A DNA stretch of 6,128 nucleotides from Owenweeksia sp. TMED14 (GCA_002167805.1 NHBT01000024.1:4101-10228), one strand, 5' to 3'; positions 1 to 6,128 are shown, counted from the first letter of the stretch. A program made the numbers and translations. The notes: generated from the letters alone by a model not told the origin.

Positions 1-421
1 CCCAAATACCGAAAGTGCATTATATGGAGTTGAATTTGACGCTGAGTTTGGTACAAATAGCTCATGGCAGGGAGTTAATCTAAATTATCGCCCTTTTGAT
101 AATTTTGATGCTTTTAGAGTTGTCTTTGGTGGTGGTGTTGGAAGTCTAGGTGGGACATTAGTAGATCCTGAAGGAGCAAGATATCTAGTTCGCGGGGGAG
201 GAACTTTTTCATACTTAGGTCTCGGATATGGTTTAAAGCCAGTAAAAGGGTTTCAATGGGGAGTTGATTTGGGGATACTCAGAACAGGAACTTTTGAAGT
301 GAGTTGGGTTCCTGGAGCCACGGGTAATCAAACTTGGGCAAGAGGAATCGCGATAACAGAACAGGCTAATTCTGGCCACTGGATACCGAATCTTCAACTT
401 ACTATTGGTTGGGGTTTTTAA
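1..421 (+). CDS. C-terminal part of an outer-membrane beta-barrel-like protein (5' partial)
   Basis: This reading frame is open from the left edge (codons begin at position 2) to a TAA at 419-421, giving 139 residues with no start in the window. The protein is rich in Gly and aromatic residues. Stretches alternate polar and hydrophobic residues, for example FRVVFGGGVGSLGG, TFSYLGLGYGLKP and FQWGVDLGILRTG, as expected for transmembrane beta-strands. It ends LQLTIGWGF; a final aromatic residue after an amphipathic strand is the usual C-terminal signal of outer-membrane barrels recognised by the BAM complex. No enzymatic motif is visible, and the exact family cannot be named from the C-terminal part alone. 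The gene is convergent with the minus-strand operon and is followed after about 22 bp by a hairpin terminator, so it belongs to a separate transcription unit. I am confident that it is coding, less so that it is a barrel. Confidence 0.72.
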   Translation, partial: PNTESALYGVEFDAEFGTNSSWQGVNLNYRPFDNFDAFRVVFGGGVGSLGGTLVDPEGARYLVRGGGTFSYLGLGYGLKPVKGFQWGVDLGILRTGTFEVSWVPGATGNQTWARGIAITEQANSGHWIPNLQLTIGWGF

Positions 422-443
422 ACAAAATATATACACGTAAATC

Positions 444-470
444 AAAACCAGGCATATGGCCTGGTTTTTT
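444..470 (+). terminator. Rho-independent terminator of the outer-membrane protein gene
   Basis: A perfect 10-bp inverted repeat, AAAACCAGGC (444-453) and GCCTGGTTTT (459-468), has a 5-nt loop and runs into a block of six T (465-470). It starts 22 bp after the plus-strand stop codon, the expected place for an intrinsic terminator. The A-run on the 5' side is only four bases, so termination of minus-strand transcripts here would be weaker. Confidence 0.85.
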
Positions 471-534
471 ATTGGTATTTACTAAATATTCTAAATCTTT
501 ATTTAATGATCACTTATTATTATTTAGTAACAAT

Positions 535-566
535 AAAAAAGGCCACCCAAACAGGATGGCCTTTTT
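535..566 (-). terminator. Rho-independent terminator of the minus-strand operon (bidirectional in form)
   Basis: Read on the minus strand, GGCCATCC (561-554 side) pairs with GGGTGGCC, with one mismatch and a 5-nt loop (549-553). The stem is followed by six T (positions 540-535 on the plus strand carry six A). The hairpin begins about 20 bp after the TAA of the hydrolase-like gene, so it ends that operon. The plus-strand side also has five T (562-566), so it could act as a backup terminator for transcripts that pass the terminator at 444-470. Confidence 0.85.
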
Positions 567-586
567 CGAAAGATTTTAGAAATTAA

Positions 587-2191
587 TTAATTTCTTATAA
601 GCTTTGAGGTTTTAACTCCTTTATCCGTTTCAATTCGGATTATATACGTTCCTTGTGCCCAAGATGAAGTTGAGATTTCAGCCTGAGACTTTTGCAGGCC
701 TTCAACAACATAAACAGGACGCCCAAGAACATCATAAACATTTATTGATTGAATTATAGCCCCTTGAGTTGAGATTAATGAACTGTAGTTAGAAGGGTTT
801 GGACTAATCGAGATATTAAAATCAGGAAGCTCTTCTGAGCTTACAGAGTATCCCGCAGCATTCATTGCCTTACCTAATCTTGGTAGTGTATATCCCATGA
901 TAGTATCAATATATGCCAAGGATTGAGCTTTGATATTTGGGTTTGTTTCATTTACCGATAAAGGATCATTGGCATCCCACCAGTCCCAAGGGTTTGAATT
1001 TACTCTAAAAGGCATAGCTGGATTTGGAGGCACCATATTGAAAGTATAAATATTTTCTTGGTTACCAATGTTATATGGATTTGATCTAGCCTTAGCGGAA
1101 TATGCATCCATCATAGTTGATGATCCTAGGACAGTATTGTTTCCTAGTGTGTTAGCAACTTTTGCAGCAGTATGGCTTCCAGCTACTTCGACTACAGGGA
1201 AAAATGCTCCAGCGATTGGAACGTTGACCATCCCTCGATAATAAGGAGCATAAAAGTCATATCGACTATGAAATGAGATCGATGGTGCGTCACCTGCTGA
1301 TGTCCAAGCTGAATCAGCTAATGCACCGCCAAGATTTATTGTAAGATTTACATTGTGAGGAACGCCTGCATGAGAAACAATATTTCTTCCCGGTTCAGTG
1401 AGGTCAATAATCGGTAATCCTGTTACTGAATCTTGTCCTATGACTGTAGCTAAGCCACCGTATCCATCCCAATCACCAACAATAGTTGTATCAATGTATG
1501 GATCTCCGGCATTCACTGTACCTCCATATATTCCAGGTCCAGCAGCAGTATACTTAAATTTTGTCGGACTGGCTACTTCTGAATAATTATCTAGAGTACT
1601 GTAAGCTAAGGTTATATATCCACCTGAACCAGACCCAAGAAGTGTTATAAAATTCGGATCCATTCGCCACGCATTATTAGTTAAGGCTCTTCCGCGGTTA
1701 CTTCGAACACACACTTTGACATCTTGAATTGCCCCATAAACGGCAGCTAGATTAGTTCCGCGTCGAAGGTCAAGATTCGTAGAGTTCGCAAGCCAACCTA
1801 CACGGTAGGCAGCAGATATCGCAACAAATCCTCTTTTCGCAAATCTCATTGCTAATTCAACCAAAACAGAATCTTCTTTTTCTCCAAGTGGAGAGGCTGT
1901 ACCTTTTGGTAAAAAGGATCCTGTATGCAAAAGAATTATAACAGGCCTTGAAGTTTCAGAATCTACAGCTGTATCAGGCATATAGACATCCTGAAACATA
2001 GGAATGACTTGAGGACCTCCAAGAGCGGCAGGTACATATTGACTAAAATTAACTCCGTATACAACATCTGTAAGCACAGTTATTTCAGAGTCAGAAAATA
2101 CTTCATCAACATAGCGTTCCTGAGCATTTACATTTAGATTGATCAAACACAAAAGAATGATCAAACTTTTTAGAGAGTATAAATATTTCAT
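587..2191 (-). CDS. Secreted alpha/beta-hydrolase-fold protein with T9SS type A sorting domain; catalytic serine apparently lost
   Basis: The ATG at 2191 gives 534 residues. A TTG seven codons upstream (2212) is in frame, but the ATG start begins directly with a normal signal peptide (basic MKY..K, hydrophobic LIILLCLINL, cleavage near VNA|QE, residue 23). The body looks like an esterase or lipase of the alpha/beta-hydrolase fold. Residues 83-93 (PVIILLHTGSF) match the strand and oxyanion-hole loop. Residues 178-191 align without gaps to the usual DP-x-x-I-x-x-x-G-x-S-x-G-G nucleophile elbow, but read G-S-G-S-G-G, placing Gly188 where the catalytic Ser should be. FHSRYDFYAP (Asp312) matches the acid loop. 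No GH-type histidine motif follows near residues 380-410. Residues 458-534 are a T9SS type A sorting domain, with SPNPS, INVYDVLGRPVY, GTYIIRIE and a terminal KLIRN. The protein should be exported by Sec, moved across the outer membrane by T9SS, and then released or anchored. It is the last gene of the operon, 61 bp after the receptor gene. Fold and secretion route are well supported; enzymatic activity is doubtful. Confidence 0.88.
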   Translation of the reverse strand: MKYLYSLKSLIILLCLINLNVNAQERYVDEVFSDSEITVLTDVVYGVNFSQYVPAALGGPQVIPMFQDVYMPDTAVDSETSRPVIILLHTGSFLPKGTASPLGEKEDSVLVELAMRFAKRGFVAISAAYRVGWLANSTNLDLRRGTNLAAVYGAIQDVKVCVRSNRGRALTNNAWRMDPNFITLLGSGSGGYITLAYSTLDNYSEVASPTKFKYTAAGPGIYGGTVNAGDPYIDTTIVGDWDGYGGLATVIGQDSVTGLPIIDLTEPGRNIVSHAGVPHNVNLTINLGGALADSAWTSAGDAPSISFHSRYDFYAPYYRGMVNVPIAGAFFPVVEVAGSHTAAKVANTLGNNTVLGSSTMMDAYSAKARSNPYNIGNQENIYTFNMVPPNPAMPFRVNSNPWDWWDANDPLSVNETNPNIKAQSLAYIDTIMGYTLPRLGKAMNAAGYSVSSEELPDFNISISPNPSNYSSLISTQGAIIQSINVYDVLGRPVYVVEGLQKSQAEISTSSWAQGTYIIRIETDKGVKTSKLIRN

Positions 2192-2203
2192 ATTACGTTT
2201 TTT

Positions 2204-2221
2204 ATTGAACAAGTGTCCAAT
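2204..2221 (-). other. Small hairpin in the leader of the hydrolase-like gene
   Basis: On the minus-strand transcript, AUUGGAC and GUUCAAU form a 7-bp stem (one G-U wobble) with a 4-nt ACUU loop. It ends 12 nt before the ATG at 2191, with AAAAAACGUAAU in between. No U-run follows, so it is not a terminator. The alternative TTG start (2212-2210) lies inside this hairpin, which is a minor argument for the ATG. A role in translation or mRNA processing is only a possibility; short stems like this also arise by chance. Confidence 0.3.
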
Positions 2222-2252
2222 TTACGTTTAATATTGATGAAACCCATAAAAA

Positions 2253-5003
2253 TTATTCTAAACTGCATGTTAAAGCTAAATATGTGAGTCTTCCAATTGA
2301 GGGCCCTCCATAAACTTGAACTACTTTTTGATTAAAAATATTGCTACTTCCAATTTTTAAGATCCACTTTTTCTCCTTCGATGTCCAAGATAGTTGTGCA
2401 TCAGTTAGTCGATAGCTCGGAATTCTTCCTGTAAATTGAGGTGATCCCTCGAAAAGAAATCCTTGTACGAATTTATGAGTAATCATATATCCAATTTTGC
2501 CCTTTTTTATCTTCCAATCAAGGTCTCTTGCTGAAAATGATAGGTTATACTTGTTCTCAGGGGTATTGTAAGCAGGAATTATGGGATCATCTATCGCTGA
2601 GTTTAAGACATTCCATGTGTAGTTCCCTGCGATTGTATAATTAGAAAAGTAATAGTTTGTTCCAACGCTAAAGCCCTGAGTAGTTACTTGCTCTCTAGCA
2701 TTGGATGAGATTCTGTATGCTTGAACATCTGTTAATCTATTTGCAGCACTACCTCCTGGATCATCTTCAATCTTCAATGCAAGATGGTAACCGATAAAAT
2801 CTCTGTACCAACTATAATAGTAAGTTGCATCTATATAAAAACTCTCCCACCAAGTACTTCTGTATCCCACTTCGATATTTCTCACTTTTTCTGGAAGAAC
2901 TCCTTCCATGTCATAATAATTCCATTCCCATGCGGCTCTTTCTTGGACCCCTGACTCTAAAAAATTTTCAACCTCTGAAATGGTGATTAGGGAGTCATAA
3001 CCATTTAAATTTCCAATAAGAGTTGCTCTTCCTACATCGTAAAATAAGTATTGATCTTGTAACGTTGGATTTCTTATAGCTGAGGAGGCTCCGGCTCTTA
3101 AGACTGTCTTTTTATTTGGACGATATACTATAGACATAGCAGGGGAGGCTAGCCATGAAAAATTTTGATTTTTATCCAATCGAATAGTAACGTTCATTGA
3201 TAATTTTTCTGTTTCTTTTGTGTAGCCTGAGAAGAATCCTAATTCTGAAACCTGAAGCTTTCTTCCGTTGGTATCACTGAATATTGTTCCTTTTGAATTA
3301 GGATTATAACTGCGGTAGTTACCACCGATCGAAACAGTTCCATATTCAGAGTAATCAAATTTTCTTTGAAACTGAACGTGCGATAATCCTGACCGGTCAT
3401 AAAACCTTGAGCCACCTAAATGAAAAGGAGTAGAGATGATGGATTGCCTTAACGAGTTAAATGCTTGTGATCCAGGAATAAGAGAGCTATCTGGGTCATA
3501 TGCACCACTCATCATATTCCTATTCTCTACGTGGCATGAAGAAAACTCTTCTGGATATAAATCTCTAAGTATAGCCATTTGTTGCTCAAATTCTTCATTT
3601 GACAAATTACCTGTTGGATACTCAGGCAGGTTCATGACTTTTGATTTTTGAAAAATATTCCAGAAAGAGCGGTACTGATTTGCCCAAAACCCCTCATCAA
3701 GAATTGAATCTTGCATCTTTAATGCCGTAAAATATGCATCATAAGTTTTTCCTGCATCTTCATTCGTACGATATGCGCGAATAAACCATTTATCTTTTTT
3801 CCTTAGCTCAAGCCTATTTTGAAGGAATAAAATGTCTTTAAGGCTCAGTCTGTTATCCCCTTGATAAACTGTTGTTCCTGAGCCGAAATTCATACTGTAA
3901 ATGGCTTCTAATCCATTTCGTGTCTTATAATGTATAGCTGTCGCCACTTTTAAATTTTCAGTATCATAATCGACAAGTTCCGATTCTTCAATTCCCCTTC
4001 GGTGGTAAGTGCCAATTCCTGCATAAGTTTTTACATCACCGCCATTGTCATAACTAATCTCATCTCCATATCGATTCACGGCATCATACCCTCCTGGATT
4101 ATTCCTTGGGGATGAAGACTCAAATGTTGGATCCATATTTGTCGCCTCCCAATCATTCGCTTTTAGTCCAAACACATTAAGTTTAAAGCCCCAACTATCC
4201 GTTCCATCTTTCCGGCTTAAGGAATTGGCGTATCGCAGAGAGGCTTCTGTCAATGAACGTTCGCCAATTTTTAATTGGAAAGATGTCCCTTGAGTTGTAT
4301 AAGGGTCCTTAGTTACCATCGATATAACACCATTAAATGCCGATGGACCGTACATCGCTCCTACAGCTCCCGAGATGATATCTACTTTTTGAATGTCCAG
4401 TTCGCTTGCGCCTAAAAAATTTCCCAAAGAAAAATTGAGTCCTGGAGCTTGGTTGTCGACTCCATCAATGATTTGCAAACTCCTCACGGGGCTAGTGCTA
4501 TTGAATCCTCTCGTATTTATGATTTTAAAACCGATACTTGCCGATGTCAAGTCCACACCCTTCATATTCCCCAAAGCCTCATAAAAGTTAAGGGCTGGTG
4601 CTTCTTTTATGCTTATGAGATCTAGGGCTTCAACAGTTAAAGGAGCTTGCTTTTGTCTTTCTGTTATTCTAGATGCAACAATCTGCGTCTCAGCTAGAAC
4701 TATTTGATCTGCTTGAAGTTTGACGGTAATGGATTTATTATTTTGAACGACATTCAGGTCTTTGGAATTATATCCGAAAGTCGAAAAGTTTAAAACAACA
4801 GGAAGCGATTCTACATCAATATTAAAGTTGCCATCAAGATCACCAATTACAGTGGCACTAGAACTCTTGACAACTACATTTTCCAGTGCTTTATTTGTCT
4901 TTTCATCAATGATTCTACCCATAATATTTATGGACTGAGCTTTTGAAAAATAGCTTGAAAAGTAGAGACTAAGAAGAATTAATTTTTTAATTCTGTTTTT
5001 CAT
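2253..5003 (-). CDS. TonB-dependent outer-membrane receptor with N-terminal carboxypeptidase-regulatory-like domain
   Basis: This 916-residue protein starts at an ATG and has a signal peptide (KNRIKK, then a hydrophobic stretch, cleavage near SKA|QS, residue 22). Residues about 25-98 form a CarboxypepD_reg-like beta-sandwich (INIMGRIIDEKTNKALENV, then GDLDGNFNI and FSTFGYNSK), typical of Bacteroidota receptors. Residues 104-112 (AETQIVASR) resemble a Ton box region. The plug spans about 118-235, with NTRGF (163-167), IIDGVD (178-183) and VDIISGAVGAMYGPSAFNGV (207-226). The rest is the barrel, ending in a TonB-receptor-like C-terminal region (IPSYRLTDAQLSW, then GSSNIFNQKV). The expected role is energised uptake of a large or scarce substrate across the outer membrane, driven by TonB-ExbBD; the substrate cannot be read from the sequence. 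It is shorter than many SusC proteins and has no SusD neighbour, so it fits a general TonB receptor better than a glycan SusC. The last residues are SLE, without the usual terminal aromatic. It starts 11 bp after the lipoprotein gene ends, so the two are surely co-transcribed. Confidence 0.95.
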   Translation of the reverse strand: MKNRIKKLILLSLYFSSYFSKAQSINIMGRIIDEKTNKALENVVVKSSSATVIGDLDGNFNIDVESLPVVLNFSTFGYNSKDLNVVQNNKSITVKLQADQIVLAETQIVASRITERQKQAPLTVEALDLISIKEAPALNFYEALGNMKGVDLTSASIGFKIINTRGFNSTSPVRSLQIIDGVDNQAPGLNFSLGNFLGASELDIQKVDIISGAVGAMYGPSAFNGVISMVTKDPYTTQGTSFQLKIGERSLTEASLRYANSLSRKDGTDSWGFKLNVFGLKANDWEATNMDPTFESSSPRNNPGGYDAVNRYGDEISYDNGGDVKTYAGIGTYHRRGIEESELVDYDTENLKVATAIHYKTRNGLEAIYSMNFGSGTTVYQGDNRLSLKDILFLQNRLELRKKDKWFIRAYRTNEDAGKTYDAYFTALKMQDSILDEGFWANQYRSFWNIFQKSKVMNLPEYPTGNLSNEEFEQQMAILRDLYPEEFSSCHVENRNMMSGAYDPDSSLIPGSQAFNSLRQSIISTPFHLGGSRFYDRSGLSHVQFQRKFDYSEYGTVSIGGNYRSYNPNSKGTIFSDTNGRKLQVSELGFFSGYTKETEKLSMNVTIRLDKNQNFSWLASPAMSIVYRPNKKTVLRAGASSAIRNPTLQDQYLFYDVGRATLIGNLNGYDSLITISEVENFLESGVQERAAWEWNYYDMEGVLPEKVRNIEVGYRSTWWESFYIDATYYYSWYRDFIGYHLALKIEDDPGGSAANRLTDVQAYRISSNAREQVTTQGFSVGTNYYFSNYTIAGNYTWNVLNSAIDDPIIPAYNTPENKYNLSFSARDLDWKIKKGKIGYMITHKFVQGFLFEGSPQFTGRIPSYRLTDAQLSWTSKEKKWILKIGSSNIFNQKVVQVYGGPSIGRLTYLALTCSLE

Positions 5004-5014
5004 TTGATGCTTCT

Positions 5015-5551
5015 TTAGTTAATTCTGACACTCTTGATGCTACCTGATAATTCTCGATTGAACCCAGTTATACTGTCTAAAAAAGTGACTTTTGGAATGT
5101 TGATAATCACCTCATTTCCAAAATCTAAAACTCCTGCTGATGTGATTGTTGGTGTTCCAATGTTTCTGACGTTTACCTCAATTTCTCCTTTTACATAATA
5201 TGGTTCTAGCGGTAAATTGAAAGTAGCCATTTGTTTACCTGTTGATTGATTTTCTAGACCAATTGTTCCTGATATTGACTCTCCTGTAGAATAATTTTCA
5301 GAGTTTTTTATACCCTTGAAGCCAATTGAAATCGAATTACCTGTAAAATTTGCACGTGCCCCTTCCGAATTGCTGGCCCAAAAATCCATTAAACTAATGG
5401 AGTCATTCTGATACTCACCTTTGTATTTGTAATCACTTCCATCAAGGGTAATATCGATTTCCCATTTTGCTTTAGATGAGGTGCTTGACGAATCACAGCC
5501 CCAAGTCCAAATAATTGACGATAAAAAAAATAATTTCAAGATTGTTTTCAT
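5015..5551 (-). CDS. Small lipoprotein of unknown function, possible receptor partner
   Basis: This 178-residue protein starts at an ATG with a lipoprotein signal peptide: MKTILK, a hydrophobic FFLSSIIWTW, then Gly18-Cys19. The lipobox TWGC is looser than the usual L-[AST]-[GA]-C, but the short length and the Ser/Thr-rich linker after the Cys (DSSSTSSK) fit a lipoprotein. The mature part has many alternating strands (WEIDITLDG, ISIGFKGI, GEIEVNVRN, EVIINIPKVTF) and ends GSIKSVRIN, so an all-beta fold is likely. I do not recognise a family. No acidic run follows the Cys, so the known Bacteroidota surface-export signals are not evident, and the side of the membrane it faces is open. It lies 30 bp after the metallopeptidase-like gene and 11 bp before the receptor gene. 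That position suggests it may act with the receptor, for example as a substrate-binding accessory, but this is inferred from position only. Confidence 0.85.
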   Translation of the reverse strand: MKTILKLFFLSSIIWTWGCDSSSTSSKAKWEIDITLDGSDYKYKGEYQNDSISLMDFWASNSEGARANFTGNSISIGFKGIKNSENYSTGESISGTIGLENQSTGKQMATFNLPLEPYYVKGEIEVNVRNIGTPTITSAGVLDFGNEVIINIPKVTFLDSITGFNRELSGSIKSVRIN

Positions 5552-5581
5552 GATAAAAAAGATTTGGTATAATTGTTAGAA

Positions 5582-6128
5582 TCAGTTTGTAAAGATGTTT
5601 TGCAAAAGAATATTTTCACTGGGAAGCACTGAATTGAAATCAGTTGAATCGATAATATTGTCTGCATTAAGATCATAAGAAGGAAGAATTTGGTAAAAAT
5701 CTTGTACACTGAAATTAAAAACGTTTTCAAAATTAGATTTCCAATTTCCGTCTGTGGGGTCAGGGAGCCAAAAGTCTCTAAATATCATTCTAAATGCTTC
5801 GGCTTCAGAGATATTTTGTTTCTGTAGTTCTTTTGAGAGAGCGAGAACCATAAAAACCGAAGAGGAATAGTTAATGTCTTCATTTTGCGATGCGCTGTAT
5901 GTTTCAAAAATACTTGGATTATTAATAGCAGCAATATTTACCTGCGTTTGAGCATCTTTAAAGTAATTAAATTGATAGTATTGTTGAATGTAAATTGATT
6001 CTATTGAAGCCGCGCCACCTTCTGACATCCATTTTAATTCAATGTTACCATCATAAAAATTTTTTGAGAGTGACATTTGGTAGACATGAAAATATTCATG
6101 AGGAATTACCGAATATCTATGCATCGAA
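5582..6128 (-). CDS. Zinc-metallopeptidase-like protein (gluzincin type) with a C-terminal EF-hand-like loop (5' partial)
   Basis: The frame is open to the right edge, so the N-terminus is missing; about 181 residues are visible, ending at TGA 5584-5582. Numbering from the first Met in view (6124), HEYFH at 9-13 is an HExxH zinc site preceded by VIP and followed by VYQ. After 22 residues comes WMSEGGA (Glu35), the place of the third zinc ligand in gluzincins (HExxH plus a downstream Glu in a W-x-x-E-G context). All three ligands and the catalytic Glu10 are present, so the site looks intact. Residues 41-145 are mostly helical in appearance. Residues 151-162 (DLNADNIIDSTD) match the calcium loop of an EF-hand or dockerin repeat, with Asp/Asn at loop positions 1, 3, 5, 9 and 12. 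No T9SS sorting domain follows; the protein ends ENILLQNIFTN. A signal peptide, if any, lies outside the window, so its location is unknown. It is the first operon gene in view, 30 bp upstream of the lipoprotein gene. The substrate is unknown. Confidence 0.85.
   Translation of the reverse strand, partial: SMHRYSVIPHEYFHVYQMSLSKNFYDGNIELKWMSEGGAASIESIYIQQYYQFNYFKDAQTQVNIAAINNPSIFETYSASQNEDINYSSSVFMVLALSKELQKQNISEAEAFRMIFRDFWLPDPTDGNWKSNFENVFNFSVQDFYQILPSYDLNADNIIDSTDFNSVLPSENILLQNIFTN
5639..5674 (-). other. EF-hand/dockerin-like calcium-binding loop in the metallopeptidase-like protein
   Basis: The 12-residue segment D-L-N-A-D-N-I-I-D-S-T-D has side-chain ligands at loop positions 1, 3, 5, 9 and 12 and a hydrophobic residue at 8, followed by Phe. 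This is the pattern of a calcium-binding EF-hand loop and of one half of a type I dockerin. Only one copy is visible, 18 residues from the C-terminus, whereas true dockerins carry two. Calcium binding is likely; a cohesin-binding role is not supported. Confidence 0.6.

Larger units (their letters stand above)
422..586. other. Convergent intergenic region with two terminators
   Basis: This 165-bp AT-rich spacer lies between two genes that end towards each other. It holds the terminators at 444-470 and 535-566. Between them is only very AT-rich sequence, with a 10-bp perfect inverted repeat (479-488 and 521-530) separated by 32 bp. I see no ORF, tRNA or other RNA gene in it, and since both neighbours end here no promoter is expected. 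Confidence 0.8.

Noticed and set aside
233..445. 70-codon ORF on the minus strand
   Set aside because: It lies opposite the barrel-like gene, whose plus-strand frame has clear protein-like content, and it overlaps the terminator at 444. It shows no domain or signal.
479..530. 10-bp perfect inverted repeat (TTACTAAATA and TATTTAGTAA) in the convergent spacer
   Set aside because: It is very AT-rich with a 32-bp loop, so it is likely by chance; there is no adjacent element to explain it as a mobile-element end.
578..595. 18-bp perfect palindrome across the hydrolase-like stop codon
   Set aside because: It is made almost only of A and T (AGAAATTAA and its complement) and overlaps codons for the terminal residues; no known operator matches.
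1398..1586. 62-codon plus-strand ORF inside the hydrolase-like gene
   Set aside because: It is antisense to a well-supported coding frame and has no recognisable features.
2192..2212. TTG start for the hydrolase-like gene seven codons upstream of the ATG
   Set aside because: The ATG at 2191 starts a normal signal peptide without the extra FNKKRN residues, and the TTG lies inside a small hairpin. The TTG cannot be excluded, but it is the weaker choice.
3436..3651. 71-codon plus-strand ORF inside the receptor gene
   Set aside because: It is antisense to the receptor barrel region and shows no evidence of coding.
4393..4584. 63-codon plus-strand ORF inside the receptor gene
   Set aside because: It is antisense to the plug domain, which is clearly the coding strand.
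2253..5003. SusC of a SusC/SusD polysaccharide utilisation locus
   Set aside because: No SusD-like gene is adjacent, no glycoside hydrolase is present, and the receptor is on the short side for SusC.
5548..5730. 60-codon minus-strand ORF with a hydrophobic N-terminus, overlapping the end of the metallopeptidase-like gene
   Set aside because: It looks a little like a membrane peptide, but it lies in another frame of the segment encoding the EF-hand-like loop, and low-complexity AT-rich DNA easily gives Phe/Leu/Ile-rich frames.

Overview
The window looks like AT-rich Bacteroidota DNA, probably from a flavobacterium-like or cytophaga-like lineage; I cannot resolve the genus. The evidence is a protein with a C-terminal type IX secretion (T9SS) type A sorting domain, a TonB-dependent receptor with an N-terminal carboxypeptidase-regulatory-like domain typical of this phylum, a lipoprotein, and A-rich regions instead of Shine-Dalgarno sequences upstream of the starts.

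Layout: (1) Positions 1-421, plus strand: the C-terminal 139 residues of an outer-membrane beta-barrel-like protein whose start lies outside the window. (2) Positions 422-586: a 165-bp convergent intergenic region with two hairpin terminators. One (444-470) serves the plus-strand gene. The other (535-566) is bidirectional in form and sits just after the stop of the minus-strand operon. (3) Positions 587-6128: four genes on the minus strand with gaps of 30, 11 and 61 bp, which look like one operon. In transcription order they are a zinc-metallopeptidase-like protein (start outside the window), a small lipoprotein, a 916-residue TonB-dependent receptor, and a secreted alpha/beta-hydrolase-fold protein with a T9SS sorting domain. 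The operon promoter is outside the window.

Taken together, the operon resembles a surface acquisition module: a peptidase-like protein, a lipoprotein that could be a receptor partner, the receptor, and a cell-surface or released hydrolase-fold protein. There is no SusD homologue, so this is not a standard SusC/SusD polysaccharide locus, and the substrate cannot be read from the sequence. The most interesting observation is that the hydrolase-like protein seems to lack its catalytic serine: the nucleophile elbow reads G-S-G-S-G-G where relatives have G-x-S-x-G-G. No convincing catalytic histidine is visible either. It may therefore be a binding protein built on a hydrolase fold. I see no RNA genes, CRISPR arrays, insertion sequences or other mobile elements.
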